Made by a program: the position numbers and the translations under genes. A stretch of 32,291 bases of DNA from Candidatus Campbellbacteria bacterium RIFOXYC2_FULL_35_25 (GTDB lineage Bacteria > Patescibacteriota > Minisyncoccia > Phycocordibacterales > UBA12079): positions 1-32,291 of the forward strand of contig MFAE01000011.1 in the NCBI GenBank assembly GCA_001774495.1, in the 5' to 3' direction. Under the pieces are notes generated by a model. That model was not told the origin of the DNA. It worked only from the letters and a program-made list of their open reading frames with translations, and ran no database searches. Positions within the stretch are counted from its first letter, which is position 1; the number at the start of each line of letters is the position of its first letter. Positions 23,508-30,986 of this stretch are shown here, piece by piece.

Positions 23508-23535
23508 ATGAATTTTGGCTAAAGCCAAAATTCAT
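23508..23535. repeat. Hairpin ATGAATTTTGGCT / AGCCAAAATTCAT
   Basis: 13-bp perfect inverted repeat with a 2-nt centre, directly after the heptamer array. Near copy of 21177-21207. Confidence 0.88.
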
Positions 23536-23585
23536 TAATTATTTAATAATACAAACTTCATTTAGCAAGGCCTTGCCTTACAATT

Positions 23586-23620
23586 CTACCAACTACTCAC
23601 TACTCACTATAAACTACTTT
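23586..23620. repeat. Heptamer-period array (CTACTCA type) forming the comM 3' end
   Basis: Units CTACCAA, CTACTCA, CTACTCA, CTATAAA, CTACTTT. The comM stop codon (TAG, 23607-23609) and its last codons lie inside the array. Confidence 0.85.
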
Positions 23621-25127
23621 TGGGTCTATACTGCAATGCCTCCAACAAATGATTCACCTTTATTTCTTCAGAATTATCTAGGTCTGCAATGGTGCGGGAT
23701 AGTTTAATTATTTTATGGTAAGCCCGGGCGGATAAACCAAACTGTTGAGCCGATTTATTTAAAATATCTTTTACCTCTGGGCTTAGCTGAATAAAACTTT
23801 CTATATCTCTTGCCCCCATATCGCTATTTGTTTTAGATGAGCCCAATCTCTTTATTTGTTTATTCCTAGCCGAAATCACTCTACCCTTTATTATATCAGT
23901 TTTATCGCCGTTAAAAGTTTTTTCCAATAATTTTTTATGATAAATATTTGAGACTTCCACCCACATATCAATTCTATCCACAATCGGTCCTGAGATTTTT
24001 CTTTCATAGCGAGAAATACTTGCTGGAGGGCAAATGCATTCTTTGTTTGATTTATAATTTCCACAAGGGCAAGGATTCATGGCGGCGATGAGAATAAAAT
24101 TGGCAGGGAAAATTGCTGATCCTTTAGCTCGAGAAATACTGATAATTTTGTCTTCTAGTGGTTGTCTAAGAGAATCAATTACCCTTCGGTCGAATTCTGG
24201 AAATTCATCCACAAAAAGTACCCCTTTATGAGCCAAGGTTACTTCGCCTGGTTTTGGAAAGGTTCCCCCTCCTACAATAGATACATGAGAAGAAGTATGG
24301 TGAGGAGACCTGAATGGTGGTTGGATTATCATGTTTTTATCCAACACCCCAGCAACAGAATGGATGGATGTCACCTCCAAGACATCCTCGAAGGAGAGTT
24401 GGGGGAGGATGTGGCAAAAAGCCTTCGCAAGCATAGTTTTGCCCGTTCCAGGAGGCCCGTACATAGCTATATTGTGTCCACCAGCGGCCGCGATTTCTAG
24501 CCCTCTTTTGGCTGTTTCTTGCCCTTTTATATCAGCAAAATCAATTAAGTATTCGGAATTTGTATATTTTATTTTTGTTAAAGGTTGAGGCTGTATTTCT
24601 TCTTGAGAATTTGTATCTAAATGATTTAATACTTGTTTCAAATCTTCCACTCCATAGATTGTAATTCCTTCTATTAAAGCTCCTTCCAAAACATTTTCTT
24701 TTGGTAGATAAACCTCTTGGAAACCTTGTCTCTTGGCTTCCCTAACTAAAGGCAAAACCCCTTTTATTCTTCGGAGTTTCCCGTCCAAAGAAAGTTCCCC
24801 TAAAAATATTTTACTGGCTGGGTCAAAATTAGTTTTATCTGTGGCTAATAAATAAGCTAAAGCAATTCCCAAATCAAATTTAGGTCCTTCTTTTTTAATA
24901 TCAGCCGGAGCCAAAGCAATTACAATCTTTCCTTGGTTGCTTTTAGGTGATTTAAAGCCAGAATTTTTTATAGCAGCCGATACTCTGTCACGAGATTCCT
25001 CAACAGCTTTATCAGGAAGACCAACAACAGAAAAATGATGTAAGCCTTTTGAAATATCAACCTCAATATCAATGATATGAGCTTTGAGGAGATTTGTTTG
25101 GGCAGAATATACTTTGGAGAAAGACAT
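23607..25127 (-). CDS. comM: ComM/YifB family AAA+ ATPase (Mg-chelatase-like)
   Basis: 506 residues from MSFSKVYSAQTNLLKAHIIDIEVDISKGLHHFSVVGLPDKAV, the standard ComM/YifB start. The N-terminal S5/Lon-like domain is followed by the AAA+ core with Walker A AMYGPPGTGKTMLAKAF, Walker B GVLFVDEFPEF, a zinc-type loop CPCGNYKSNKECICPP, and the C-terminal Mg-chelatase helical domain (FGLSARAYHKIIKLSRTIADL). ComM is a hexameric helicase that promotes branch migration during natural transformation, which fits CPR species thought to import DNA. The track start (25151) translates a promoter cassette shared with rnpA. The final codons and stop come from a heptamer array. Confidence 0.94.
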   Translation of the reverse strand: MSFSKVYSAQTNLLKAHIIDIEVDISKGLHHFSVVGLPDKAVEESRDRVSAAIKNSGFKSPKSNQGKIVIALAPADIKKEGPKFDLGIALAYLLATDKTNFDPASKIFLGELSLDGKLRRIKGVLPLVREAKRQGFQEVYLPKENVLEGALIEGITIYGVEDLKQVLNHLDTNSQEEIQPQPLTKIKYTNSEYLIDFADIKGQETAKRGLEIAAAGGHNIAMYGPPGTGKTMLAKAFCHILPQLSFEDVLEVTSIHSVAGVLDKNMIIQPPFRSPHHTSSHVSIVGGGTFPKPGEVTLAHKGVLFVDEFPEFDRRVIDSLRQPLEDKIISISRAKGSAIFPANFILIAAMNPCPCGNYKSNKECICPPASISRYERKISGPIVDRIDMWVEVSNIYHKKLLEKTFNGDKTDIIKGRVISARNKQIKRLGSSKTNSDMGARDIESFIQLSPEVKDILNKSAQQFGLSARAYHKIIKLSRTIADLDNSEEIKVNHLLEALQYRPKSSL

Positions 25128-25163
25128 AGGGATAAGTATAAACCCCCACACCTTTTATTGCAT
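25128..25163 (-). promoter_or_regulatory. comM promoter with GGTGTGGGGG spacer; leaderless start
   Basis: On the minus strand ATGCAA, a 17-bp spacer containing GGTGTGGGGG, TATACT, then 7 nt to the ATG. It is the same cassette as in front of rnpA (4913-4948). A TGTGGATAT DnaA-box-like word lies at 25173-25181. Confidence 0.6.
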
Positions 25164-25218
25164 TGCAAAATATGTGGATATTTTCTTCCTGATATTTTTA
25201 CAACAAAAGGTGTGGGGG
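25143..25218. repeat. Inverted repeat of the GGTGTGGGGG cassette upstream of comM
   Basis: 18-bp arms (17 of 18 matched): 25143-25160 (CCCCCACACCTTTTATTG) and 25201-25218 (CAACAAAAGGTGTGGGGG), 40 bp apart. The second arm lacks a -10 box and runs into a heptamer array. Confidence 0.85.
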
Positions 25219-25222
25219 TAAA

Positions 25223-25250
25223 GTAGCAAGTATCAAGTAACAAGTTTATA
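25223..25250. repeat. Heptamer-period array (GTATCAA type)
   Basis: Units GTAGCAA, GTATCAA, GTAACAA, GTTTATA. Same word family as 31706-31754. Confidence 0.8.
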
Positions 25251-25257
25251 AAAAACA

Positions 25258-25285
25258 AAAAAACACCCCCAACGGGGTGTTTTTT
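25258..25285. terminator. Intrinsic terminator after the dksA-like gene
   Basis: AAACACCCC / GGGGTGTTT stem with a CAAC-type loop, flanked by A and T runs so it can act on both strands. It lies 13 bp beyond the stop at 25298. Confidence 0.88.
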
Positions 25286-25297
25286 ATTTTGGAATTA

Positions 25298-25672
25298 TTA
25301 CCTCAAGTTTGTGTTTATGTGTTCTTTACAGGTTCGTGCTGAAGGATTTGCTTCCAACCTCGCTTCTTCTATTGGTTTGCCGTCTACTTCACAAAGACCA
25401 TAAGTTTCTTCCTCTATTTTTTCTAGAGCTAACTTTACATTATTATATTTAGCTTCTAAATCGTTTAAAATAGCGGAGTTACTTTCAAAATCATCTATTG
25501 AGTCAGCTACTTCGTTTAAATCTGCACCAGGAATATTTTCTTCTGGTTGTTTAGCTTCCCAGTCGTTTGGATTTGATGGGTTTCTTCTTCCCACACTTTC
25601 CAATTCTTTTTCTAGATTTGCTAATTCTTTATCTAATTTTTCTTTATATTTTTTTAAATCTATTTTATTCAT
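25298..25672 (-). CDS. TraR/DksA family protein with reduced zinc knuckle
   Basis: 124 residues: an N-terminal coiled coil (DLKKYKEKLDKELANLEKELESV), a middle region with acidic text (GADLNEVADSIDDFESNSAILNDLEAKYNNVKLALEKIEEETYGLC), and the C-terminal TraR/DksA signature GKPIEEARLEANPSARTCKEH. Canonical members hold four cysteines (CxxC...CxxC). Here only the first of each pair is Cys, with Asp and His at the partner positions (CEVD, CKEH). DksA-like proteins bind RNA polymerase through the secondary channel; whether zinc binding survives is unclear. It is the last gene before a strong terminator and lies 40 bp from its upstream neighbour. Confidence 0.88.
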   Translation of the reverse strand: MNKIDLKKYKEKLDKELANLEKELESVGRRNPSNPNDWEAKQPEENIPGADLNEVADSIDDFESNSAILNDLEAKYNNVKLALEKIEEETYGLCEVDGKPIEEARLEANPSARTCKEHINTNLR

Positions 25673-25712
25673 GATCTTAATATTATCATATAATCACAAT
25701 TATGAACATTTA

Positions 25713-26915
25713 CTAGTCTTTTCTCTCTAAATCAGCATTTAATAGGCGTTTAAACAACTCTTTTAGGGTAGTTTCGTTGTTTGCGACTACAAGGGTTTCT
25801 CTGTTTATAAAAGCGTAAACAAACTCTATTTTTCCTTCGTTGTTTAATAATACCCGGACATCTTTATTTGATATTATTAAATCTTGGAAGTCATTTTTGT
25901 ACCTATCGATTTTCGAATCTCTTCTTTGGAAGAGAAAGGATAATTCATCAAACATGGTTTTTTCCCAGGTTAACATTCCAGCAAAAGCATTTTCATAAGA
26001 TTTTACTTTAAAAATTAGAAAAGGATTATTTCCCAAGGCTGAATGTAGACCAAAGACAAAATCGGGTCTCAGAGATCTTTTTAAAGGAGATAAAGATTTT
26101 GTCTCTAGTAAATTTAAAAATACTTCTGTTGTTAAGAGTAATTTACTCCCATCTGCTTTTTCAACAACAAATTGCCCAGTACTGTCTTCTATTGTTAAAA
26201 ATAATTGTATTATTTGTCCCAAAGGAATAGAGGTTAAATCTATCTCGGCGATAATGTCTTCTATTATACTTTTTTTGTTTAAATTATTTAAGAAAAGCTC
26301 TTTTTGATAATCAGAAAAAATAAAAGAAGGGATTATAATTTCTGTAATGCCGGCGTTATTTTTTTTGTTTATATAGTAATTACCCACAAAACCAGCTATC
26401 AAAGAAAATAAGACAATAATAATTATTATCATAAAGCCTAGGGGAATTTTTTTAGAGAGGCCCTCTTCGCCTATTTTGTTGTCTCGGTAAGGCCTTTTTT
26501 CTTTCTCAGAAACAACTATTTTTGATAAAGAGGTTTTTTGACTTTTTAAAATGTTTGCAACGTCATCTCGATAGGTTCTTAATGTTTTTACTTCTTTTTC
26601 TTTCCATTCTTTTACCTTATCTTCCGGGGTATTTTTTTCAATAGGAATAATATCACTTTTTGTTATTGGTCGTTGGATTTGTTCCTCGGGTGTCACTTTC
26701 TCCTGTAGTCTTTGTGTTGCACTCTTTTTTTTGTAATTTAGTATTAGTTCTTTTTTTTTTAAATCATTTTCTTCATTTTCATTCTTTTGTGTTTCTGATA
26801 TTTCTGCGTCTTTTTCTGTTGGTAAAATTTCTATTTTACTATTCAGAAAAACCCCGTTCTTTCCACTCGGGTTATTATTTTCATTATTAGGTATTTTATT
26901 GTTTGTTTCATCCAT
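25713..26915 (-). CDS. Single-pass membrane protein, function unknown
   Basis: 400 residues. A long, charged, low-complexity cytoplasmic N-terminus (about 1-160, rich in Asn, Glu, Lys) is followed by one strong transmembrane helix (about 162-182, GFMIIIIIVLFSLIAGFVGNYY) and a 215-residue extracytoplasmic domain. The latter has alternating strands and helices (IIPSFIFSDYQKELFLNNLNKKSIIEDII, DFVFGLHSALGNNPFLIFKVKSYENAFAGMLTWEKTMFDELSFLF, NKDVRVLLNNEGKIEFVYAFINRETLVVANNETTLKELFKRL). The C-terminal domain looks conserved in style with CPR hypothetical proteins, but I cannot name it. It stands between pnp and the dksA-like gene. Confidence 0.7.
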   Translation of the reverse strand: MDETNNKIPNNENNNPSGKNGVFLNSKIEILPTEKDAEISETQKNENEENDLKKKELILNYKKKSATQRLQEKVTPEEQIQRPITKSDIIPIEKNTPEDKVKEWKEKEVKTLRTYRDDVANILKSQKTSLSKIVVSEKEKRPYRDNKIGEEGLSKKIPLGFMIIIIIVLFSLIAGFVGNYYINKKNNAGITEIIIPSFIFSDYQKELFLNNLNKKSIIEDIIAEIDLTSIPLGQIIQLFLTIEDSTGQFVVEKADGSKLLLTTEVFLNLLETKSLSPLKRSLRPDFVFGLHSALGNNPFLIFKVKSYENAFAGMLTWEKTMFDELSFLFQRRDSKIDRYKNDFQDLIISNKDVRVLLNNEGKIEFVYAFINRETLVVANNETTLKELFKRLLNADLERKD

Positions 26916-26978
26916 AATACTTATATAGTATAAAATAAAATGTAGAAAGTTGAAAGTAAAAACTATTTATAATAAGGA

Positions 26979-27013
26979 GAGGGGGAAATTTTTCTTTGAA
27001 AAATTTCCCCCTC
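26979..27013. repeat. Perfect hairpin downstream of pnp
   Basis: 16-bp arms, GAGGGGGAAATTTTTC and its complement, with a TTT loop, 29 bp beyond the pnp stop. There is no long T run, so it may be a 3'-end stabilising hairpin for pnp rather than a classical terminator. Confidence 0.8.
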
Positions 27014-27041
27014 AACCCACCCTCTCTTTTTCAAGAAAATT

Positions 27042-29141
27042 TTATTCAGGCTTTTTTACAAAGTTAGGGTCGATGTCTTTTATAGACAGCTTAATTCTTT
27101 CTTGTGCATCTATCTCTTTGATAATCACAGGGACTTTTTGGCCCTCTTTCAATATTCCTTCCATTTTTTCAATTCTAAAAGGAGCAATTTCTGAAATATG
27201 AACAAGGCCTTCTTTGTTTGGTGCTATTTTAACAAAGGCTCCAAAGTCTAGGACTTTTATTACTTCTCCTTCGAACTTTTCTCCAACCAAAAAGTCTCTC
27301 GTCATTTCTCCAACAATTTTTTTAGCCTCTTGAGCAGAACCATTTTTACCAGTAATGAATACTGTCCCGTCGTCTTCTATATCAATCTCTGCTCCCGTTT
27401 TTTCTTTAATTTCTTTTATTGTTTTTCCTCCCCCACCAATAACTAGCCCGATTTGGTCTTGTTTGATTTTGATAATTAATATTTCTGGCGCATTTGGGGA
27501 AATGTTTGTTCTAGGTTTTGCTATTTCTTTCTCTATAACATCGAGAATTTCTAGGCGAGCTTTTTTTGCAGCTTCTAGTGCCTCGGATAAAATTTTCAAA
27601 GGAATTCCACCAACCTTAACATCCATCTGAATCGCTGTTATTCCATTTCTTGTTCCTGCTACTTTAAAATCCATATCACCATGGTAATCTTCAGGACCTT
27701 GAATATCTGTTAAAAGTTTGTAGTTGCTTTCGCTTAACATCATAAGCCCAGAAGCAATTCCTGCGACAGGTGCTTTGATAGGAACTCCTCCATCCATCAG
27801 CGCTAAAGTACTTCCACAAACTGATGCCATCGAAGTGGATCCGTTTGATGCCATTGATTCAGAAACAATTCTTATTGTGTAGGGAAAATTTTCTTTTGAA
27901 GGGATTACTGCCAGCAAAGCTTTTTCAGCCAAAGCCCCGTGCCCAATCATTCTTCTATTTGTTCCTCCCATCCTTCCTGTTTCTCCTGTAGAAAATGGAG
28001 GAAAATTATAATGGTGCATAAATTTCTTTTCCATTTTCTCTTCCATTCCATCTATAAGTTGAGCATCTTTTGGCCCACCTAAAGTAAGCGCTGAAAAAAC
28101 ATGAGTACCTCCTCTATAAAATATTCCTGACCCATGTATTTTTTTTGAGACTCCTCCTGCTTGAGCAAAAAGATTTCTTACCTCGTCCATTTTCCTTCCA
28201 TCGACTCTTCTATTATTTTCAATTGCTTCTTTGTGAATTAAATCATTAACAGCTTCTTCATAGTGATCGAGAGCTAGAGAAATACTTTCTTCAGTGGATT
28301 GCTCTTTAAATAATTTTTTCCACTCATCTTTTAATCCTTCGATCCCTTTTTTTCCAGGACCACTAAAAACAGCACCTTCTAGTTTTGGTGTTATTTCTTT
28401 TTTGAATAATTCTACAGTTTCTGATGATAGATTTGGTTTTACTATAACTTGTTTTTTCTTTCCTATTTCTGCAATAATTTTTTTCTGAAATTCTTGGATT
28501 TTTTCTATTTCTTGGGAGGCCATTTTTAATCCTTCATTAACCACATCTTCACTTGTTTCCTTTGAGCCAACTTCTATCATATTTATATTTCCGTCTTTTC
28601 CACAAGCAACCAAATCTAATTCCAAGTCGTCATTATTTTTGAAAAGATAATTTGGGTTTATTTTGTATTCACCATTTTTTGCAATTCTTACTGCGCTCAC
28701 AGGACCATTCCAAGGAATGTCCGAAGTAGCTAATGCCAAGGATGCGGCAGTAATCGCTAAAATATCCGGATCATAATCTCCCAAAGAAAGGATGGTGATG
28801 ATTACCTGAATTTCATTTCTAATATGTTGTTCAAAGAGAGGGCGAATAGTTCTGTCGACAACTCTTGCCCCCAGAGTTGCTTCATCAGAGGCTCTTCCTT
28901 CTCTCCTCATAAAACGACTTCCTAAAATTTGTCCCGCCGCATAAAATTTTTCTTCGTAATCTACCGTTAAAGGAAACCAATCCCCCCCCTCTCTTACATT
29001 CGAAGACATAACTGCTGTTGCCAAGATTGTGGTATCCCCGCAACTAAGCATAACTGATCCGTTGGCTTGATCAGCCAAATCATTAAATTGGGCTGTTAGA
29101 GTTTGACCCCCTATCTCCATGCTGTATTCTTTTTTTATCAT
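27042..29141 (-). CDS. pnp: Polyribonucleotide nucleotidyltransferase (PNPase)
   Basis: 699 residues from MIKKEYSMEIGGQTLTAQFNDLADQANGS. Two RNase PH domains flank a helical linker. The first has RMRREGRASDE-like text (SRFMRREGRASDEATLGARVVDRTIRPLF); the second carries the active-site block HGDMDFKVAGTRNGITAIQMDVKVGG. These are followed by a KH domain (IGLVIGGGGKTIKEIKEKTGAEIDIEDDG) and an S1 domain (VGEKFEGEVIKVLDFGAFVKIAPNKEGLVHISEI). It degrades RNA 3'-5' with phosphate. The track start adds six codons; the conserved family start favours 29141. No rpsO precedes it, unlike the common rpsO-pnp pair. The 5' leader holds a long hairpin that might mediate autoregulation, as in E. coli. Confidence 0.97.
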   Translation of the reverse strand: MIKKEYSMEIGGQTLTAQFNDLADQANGSVMLSCGDTTILATAVMSSNVREGGDWFPLTVDYEEKFYAAGQILGSRFMRREGRASDEATLGARVVDRTIRPLFEQHIRNEIQVIITILSLGDYDPDILAITAASLALATSDIPWNGPVSAVRIAKNGEYKINPNYLFKNNDDLELDLVACGKDGNINMIEVGSKETSEDVVNEGLKMASQEIEKIQEFQKKIIAEIGKKKQVIVKPNLSSETVELFKKEITPKLEGAVFSGPGKKGIEGLKDEWKKLFKEQSTEESISLALDHYEEAVNDLIHKEAIENNRRVDGRKMDEVRNLFAQAGGVSKKIHGSGIFYRGGTHVFSALTLGGPKDAQLIDGMEEKMEKKFMHHYNFPPFSTGETGRMGGTNRRMIGHGALAEKALLAVIPSKENFPYTIRIVSESMASNGSTSMASVCGSTLALMDGGVPIKAPVAGIASGLMMLSESNYKLLTDIQGPEDYHGDMDFKVAGTRNGITAIQMDVKVGGIPLKILSEALEAAKKARLEILDVIEKEIAKPRTNISPNAPEILIIKIKQDQIGLVIGGGGKTIKEIKEKTGAEIDIEDDGTVFITGKNGSAQEAKKIVGEMTRDFLVGEKFEGEVIKVLDFGAFVKIAPNKEGLVHISEIAPFRIEKMEGILKEGQKVPVIIKEIDAQERIKLSIKDIDPNFVKKPE

Positions 29142-29159
29142 ATATATTAAAACTTCCAC

Positions 29160-29518
29160 AATTGGAGTACTTCTTCGTCAGTTTCAAAAAAAATTTTTTC
29201 GCCGTATTTAAAATACGCCTCAAAAAATTTTTTCTCACTTCCTCGAATTACTCGCAATTTTGAAAGTTTTTTAGATGTCTAGTTTCCAGATTTTAGATCT
29301 GAAAGTATGTTTCAAACCTACCTATCTAAAAACTAAACAATTAAATTTTTAAAACCCACTCGACTCTCTTGATTATATCTATTTTACAGGCCTTCGCAAG
29401 GAAAACACCCTTATTTATATAGATTGGAAACAGAATAACATAAAGCTAAATTTTTTTTGAGGAAAGAACAAAATGCCTGAATACCTTAATTTAGAAAGAG
29501 ATTTATGTAATATTTTTT
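29160..29518. promoter_or_regulatory. pnp upstream region: promoter and long leader
   Basis: About 360 bp without a credible gene (minus-strand frames here are shadows). It includes a minus-strand promoter, TTGCGA-16 bp-TATAAT (29372-29399), which predicts a leader of roughly 225 nt for pnp, the large hairpin at 29188-29233, and a smaller CAGAT/ATCTG hairpin near 29291-29305. Confidence 0.5.
29188..29233 (-). promoter_or_regulatory. Long leader hairpin upstream of pnp
   Basis: Outer 12-bp arms AAAAAATTTTTT (29188-29199 and 29222-29233) enclose CGTATTTAAAATACG (29203-29217). Folded RNA would form an extended imperfect stem about 45 nt before the pnp start. Confidence 0.7.
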
Positions 29519-30013
29519 TTAGGTTTTCTTTTTTTTGTATACAAAAAAATATAAATAGAAGATGAATAACAGAGCCACGTTTGGAAAGAACACCCAAGGT
29601 GTTCCCCAAGACACTCCATTAAACTTGTAATCAAACAACGGCCATAGAAAAGGTGTGGGAAAAAATTCAAAACTGTGTGTAAAGATATCCAGAGCAATAT
29701 GAAAAAACCACGCCCCCATTTCCCAAAGAGGTTTCTTAAGAAAAAACCAAACAATACCGAATACCACAAAAAATATTATTAAGCTGTGAGTAATATTGTA
29801 GAGAAAATCTACATACTGAGGAATGAGAGAGGGGTCTGGAGGTCCGTTTTCAAAAGATACTCGCTCAGTAAATCCTAATAAGTTAGAAGCAAACAAAATC
29901 CCGAAAGATAAAATATCTGGAGCTAGCCCAAAAGTGCTAGCAAGTAAAAAACTTTTTCGGCTCTTTCTTCCGAAGGCCACCCCTCCCCAAAGAGCATGTG
30001 ATAGTGTATCCAT
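29519..30013 (-). CDS. Polytopic membrane protein, YdjM/DUF457-like metal-dependent hydrolase family
   Basis: 164 residues. It opens MDTLSHALWGGVAFGRKSRKS and then ASTFGLAPDILSF, matching the H-x-x-x-G and (P)-D-x-D/S pattern at the start of the DUF457/YdjM family (MDxxTH...G...PDxD). Further conserved features are ITHSLIIF and HIALDIFTHSFEFFPTPFLWPL, where histidine/aspartate pairs (H..LDI.TH) could bind metal. About four membrane helices are visible. Members are annotated as membrane-bound metal-dependent hydrolases with unclear substrates. It ends in a run of lysines. It is 11 bp downstream of the HMA-domain gene on the same strand. Confidence 0.78.
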   Translation of the reverse strand: MDTLSHALWGGVAFGRKSRKSFLLASTFGLAPDILSFGILFASNLLGFTERVSFENGPPDPSLIPQYVDFLYNITHSLIIFFVVFGIVWFFLKKPLWEMGAWFFHIALDIFTHSFEFFPTPFLWPLFDYKFNGVSWGTPWVFFPNVALLFIFYLYFFVYKKKKT

Positions 30014-30024
30014 TTTTTAAAAAA

Positions 30025-30282
30025 TTATTTTTTACTTTTTCCAACCAAACAAGACATATAAGATTTTGCTTTTTTAAGAAAGCTTTCAGCTTCAGGGCTA
30101 CCTTCTTTTGGGTAGCCTAAGTTGGATAAAATTTTTTCTACTTTTCCTTCGCCCCCAGTAAAAGAAATTTCTCCGCTAGGTGCATTTACTGAAATGTTTG
30201 AGAAACCTTCTTTTTCTAATGTGTCAGTAATCATTTTTTCACAACCCCCACATTTTATATTTAATACTTTAATTGTTTGCAT
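30025..30282 (-). CDS. Heavy-metal-associated (HMA) domain protein
   Basis: 85 residues. Residues 1-63 form a ferredoxin-like HMA fold: TIKVLNIKCGGCEKMITDTLEKEGFSNISVNAPSGEISF, with the metal-binding C-G-G-C loop (residues 11-14) in place of the more common MxCxxC. The last strand and loop read VEKILSNLGYP. The C-terminal 22 residues (AESFLKKAKSYMSCLVGKSKK) form an extra basic helix with a further cysteine. It resembles copper chaperones (CopZ-like), but no metal ATPase is next to it. It is close to the DUF457-like gene (11 bp) and 24 bp from the PH-like membrane protein. Confidence 0.87.
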   Translation of the reverse strand: MQTIKVLNIKCGGCEKMITDTLEKEGFSNISVNAPSGEISFTGGEGKVEKILSNLGYPKEGSPEAESFLKKAKSYMSCLVGKSKK

Positions 30283-30306
30283 AATATTTTTATTGCTAGA
30301 TATTTT

Positions 30307-30948
30307 TTATAGAGAATCAAAATTTTTACAAGAAGGAGTGGGGTCATTTTCTTTAATTCTTTTTCTGCAAATTTCCCCAATTGCTAAAGCCCCTTTTATC
30401 CCTGAGATATAAATTACATCTGGGACATATTTTCTACTCTCATTTTCTTCATTAACTATTTTGCCAGTTCTCATTTGTAGAATAATATTTCCTTTTTTTG
30501 AATTCCCATTTATTTCTATGTCACCAGAAAATTGTTCCCAATCAATGGACCTTACTTTATTTTTTCTGTAGTTTATTAATCTTGTTGGAGTCCCCACAAA
30601 GTAACCCCCTTTTTTAAAAAAAGAAAAAATACCAAATCCTAATATATAAATTCCAACCAAAACAAAAATAGCCATTACTAACATTGGGGCAATAAGAGGA
30701 TTAAGGTTTTGAAGACTTGCTACAACTGGAATTTCGTTGGAAGTAAAATAAACTTCTTTCCCTTGGAAAAGAGGACCCAGAAAAGCGAACATAAAAACAC
30801 CAGTAAAGGTGAGCCAAATGATTCCAAAAACACCTAATGAAAATATTTTTGTGAGTGGTTGGGTATGCCTTGCTTCTACCTCGAAATCTTTTCTTTCGGA
30901 ACCAATAGCAATATTTAGTCCTTTTGGTAATAAAATTTTTTCAATCAT
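30307..30948 (-). CDS. Membrane protein with PH-like cytoplasmic domain, function unknown
   Basis: 213 residues. Two transmembrane helices (about 34-58, FSLGVFGIIWLTFTGVFMFAFLGPLF, and about 85-110, IAPMLVMAIFVLVGIYILGFGIFSFF) are followed by a beta-rich domain: GGYFVGTPTRLINYRKNKVRSIDWEQFSGDIEINGNSKKGNIILQM. This pattern, a strand reading FVGTPTRLI then a basic strand then a W..F.G, is like bacterial PH (bPH) domains. The C-terminal helix ends in charged text. Probably a cytoplasmic-membrane protein of unknown role. It lies 38 bp after the NYN gene on the same strand. Confidence 0.65.
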   Translation of the reverse strand: MIEKILLPKGLNIAIGSERKDFEVEARHTQPLTKIFSLGVFGIIWLTFTGVFMFAFLGPLFQGKEVYFTSNEIPVVASLQNLNPLIAPMLVMAIFVLVGIYILGFGIFSFFKKGGYFVGTPTRLINYRKNKVRSIDWEQFSGDIEINGNSKKGNIILQMRTGKIVNEENESRKYVPDVIYISGIKGALAIGEICRKRIKENDPTPSCKNFDSL

Positions 30949-30986
30949 AATTGTTACAATTTTAGAATAATTATTTGGGAGAAATT

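Noticed and set aside
29415-29769. Minus-strand ORFs overlapping the DUF457-like gene
   Set aside because: Alternative frames of the 29519-30013 gene with no recognisable motifs.
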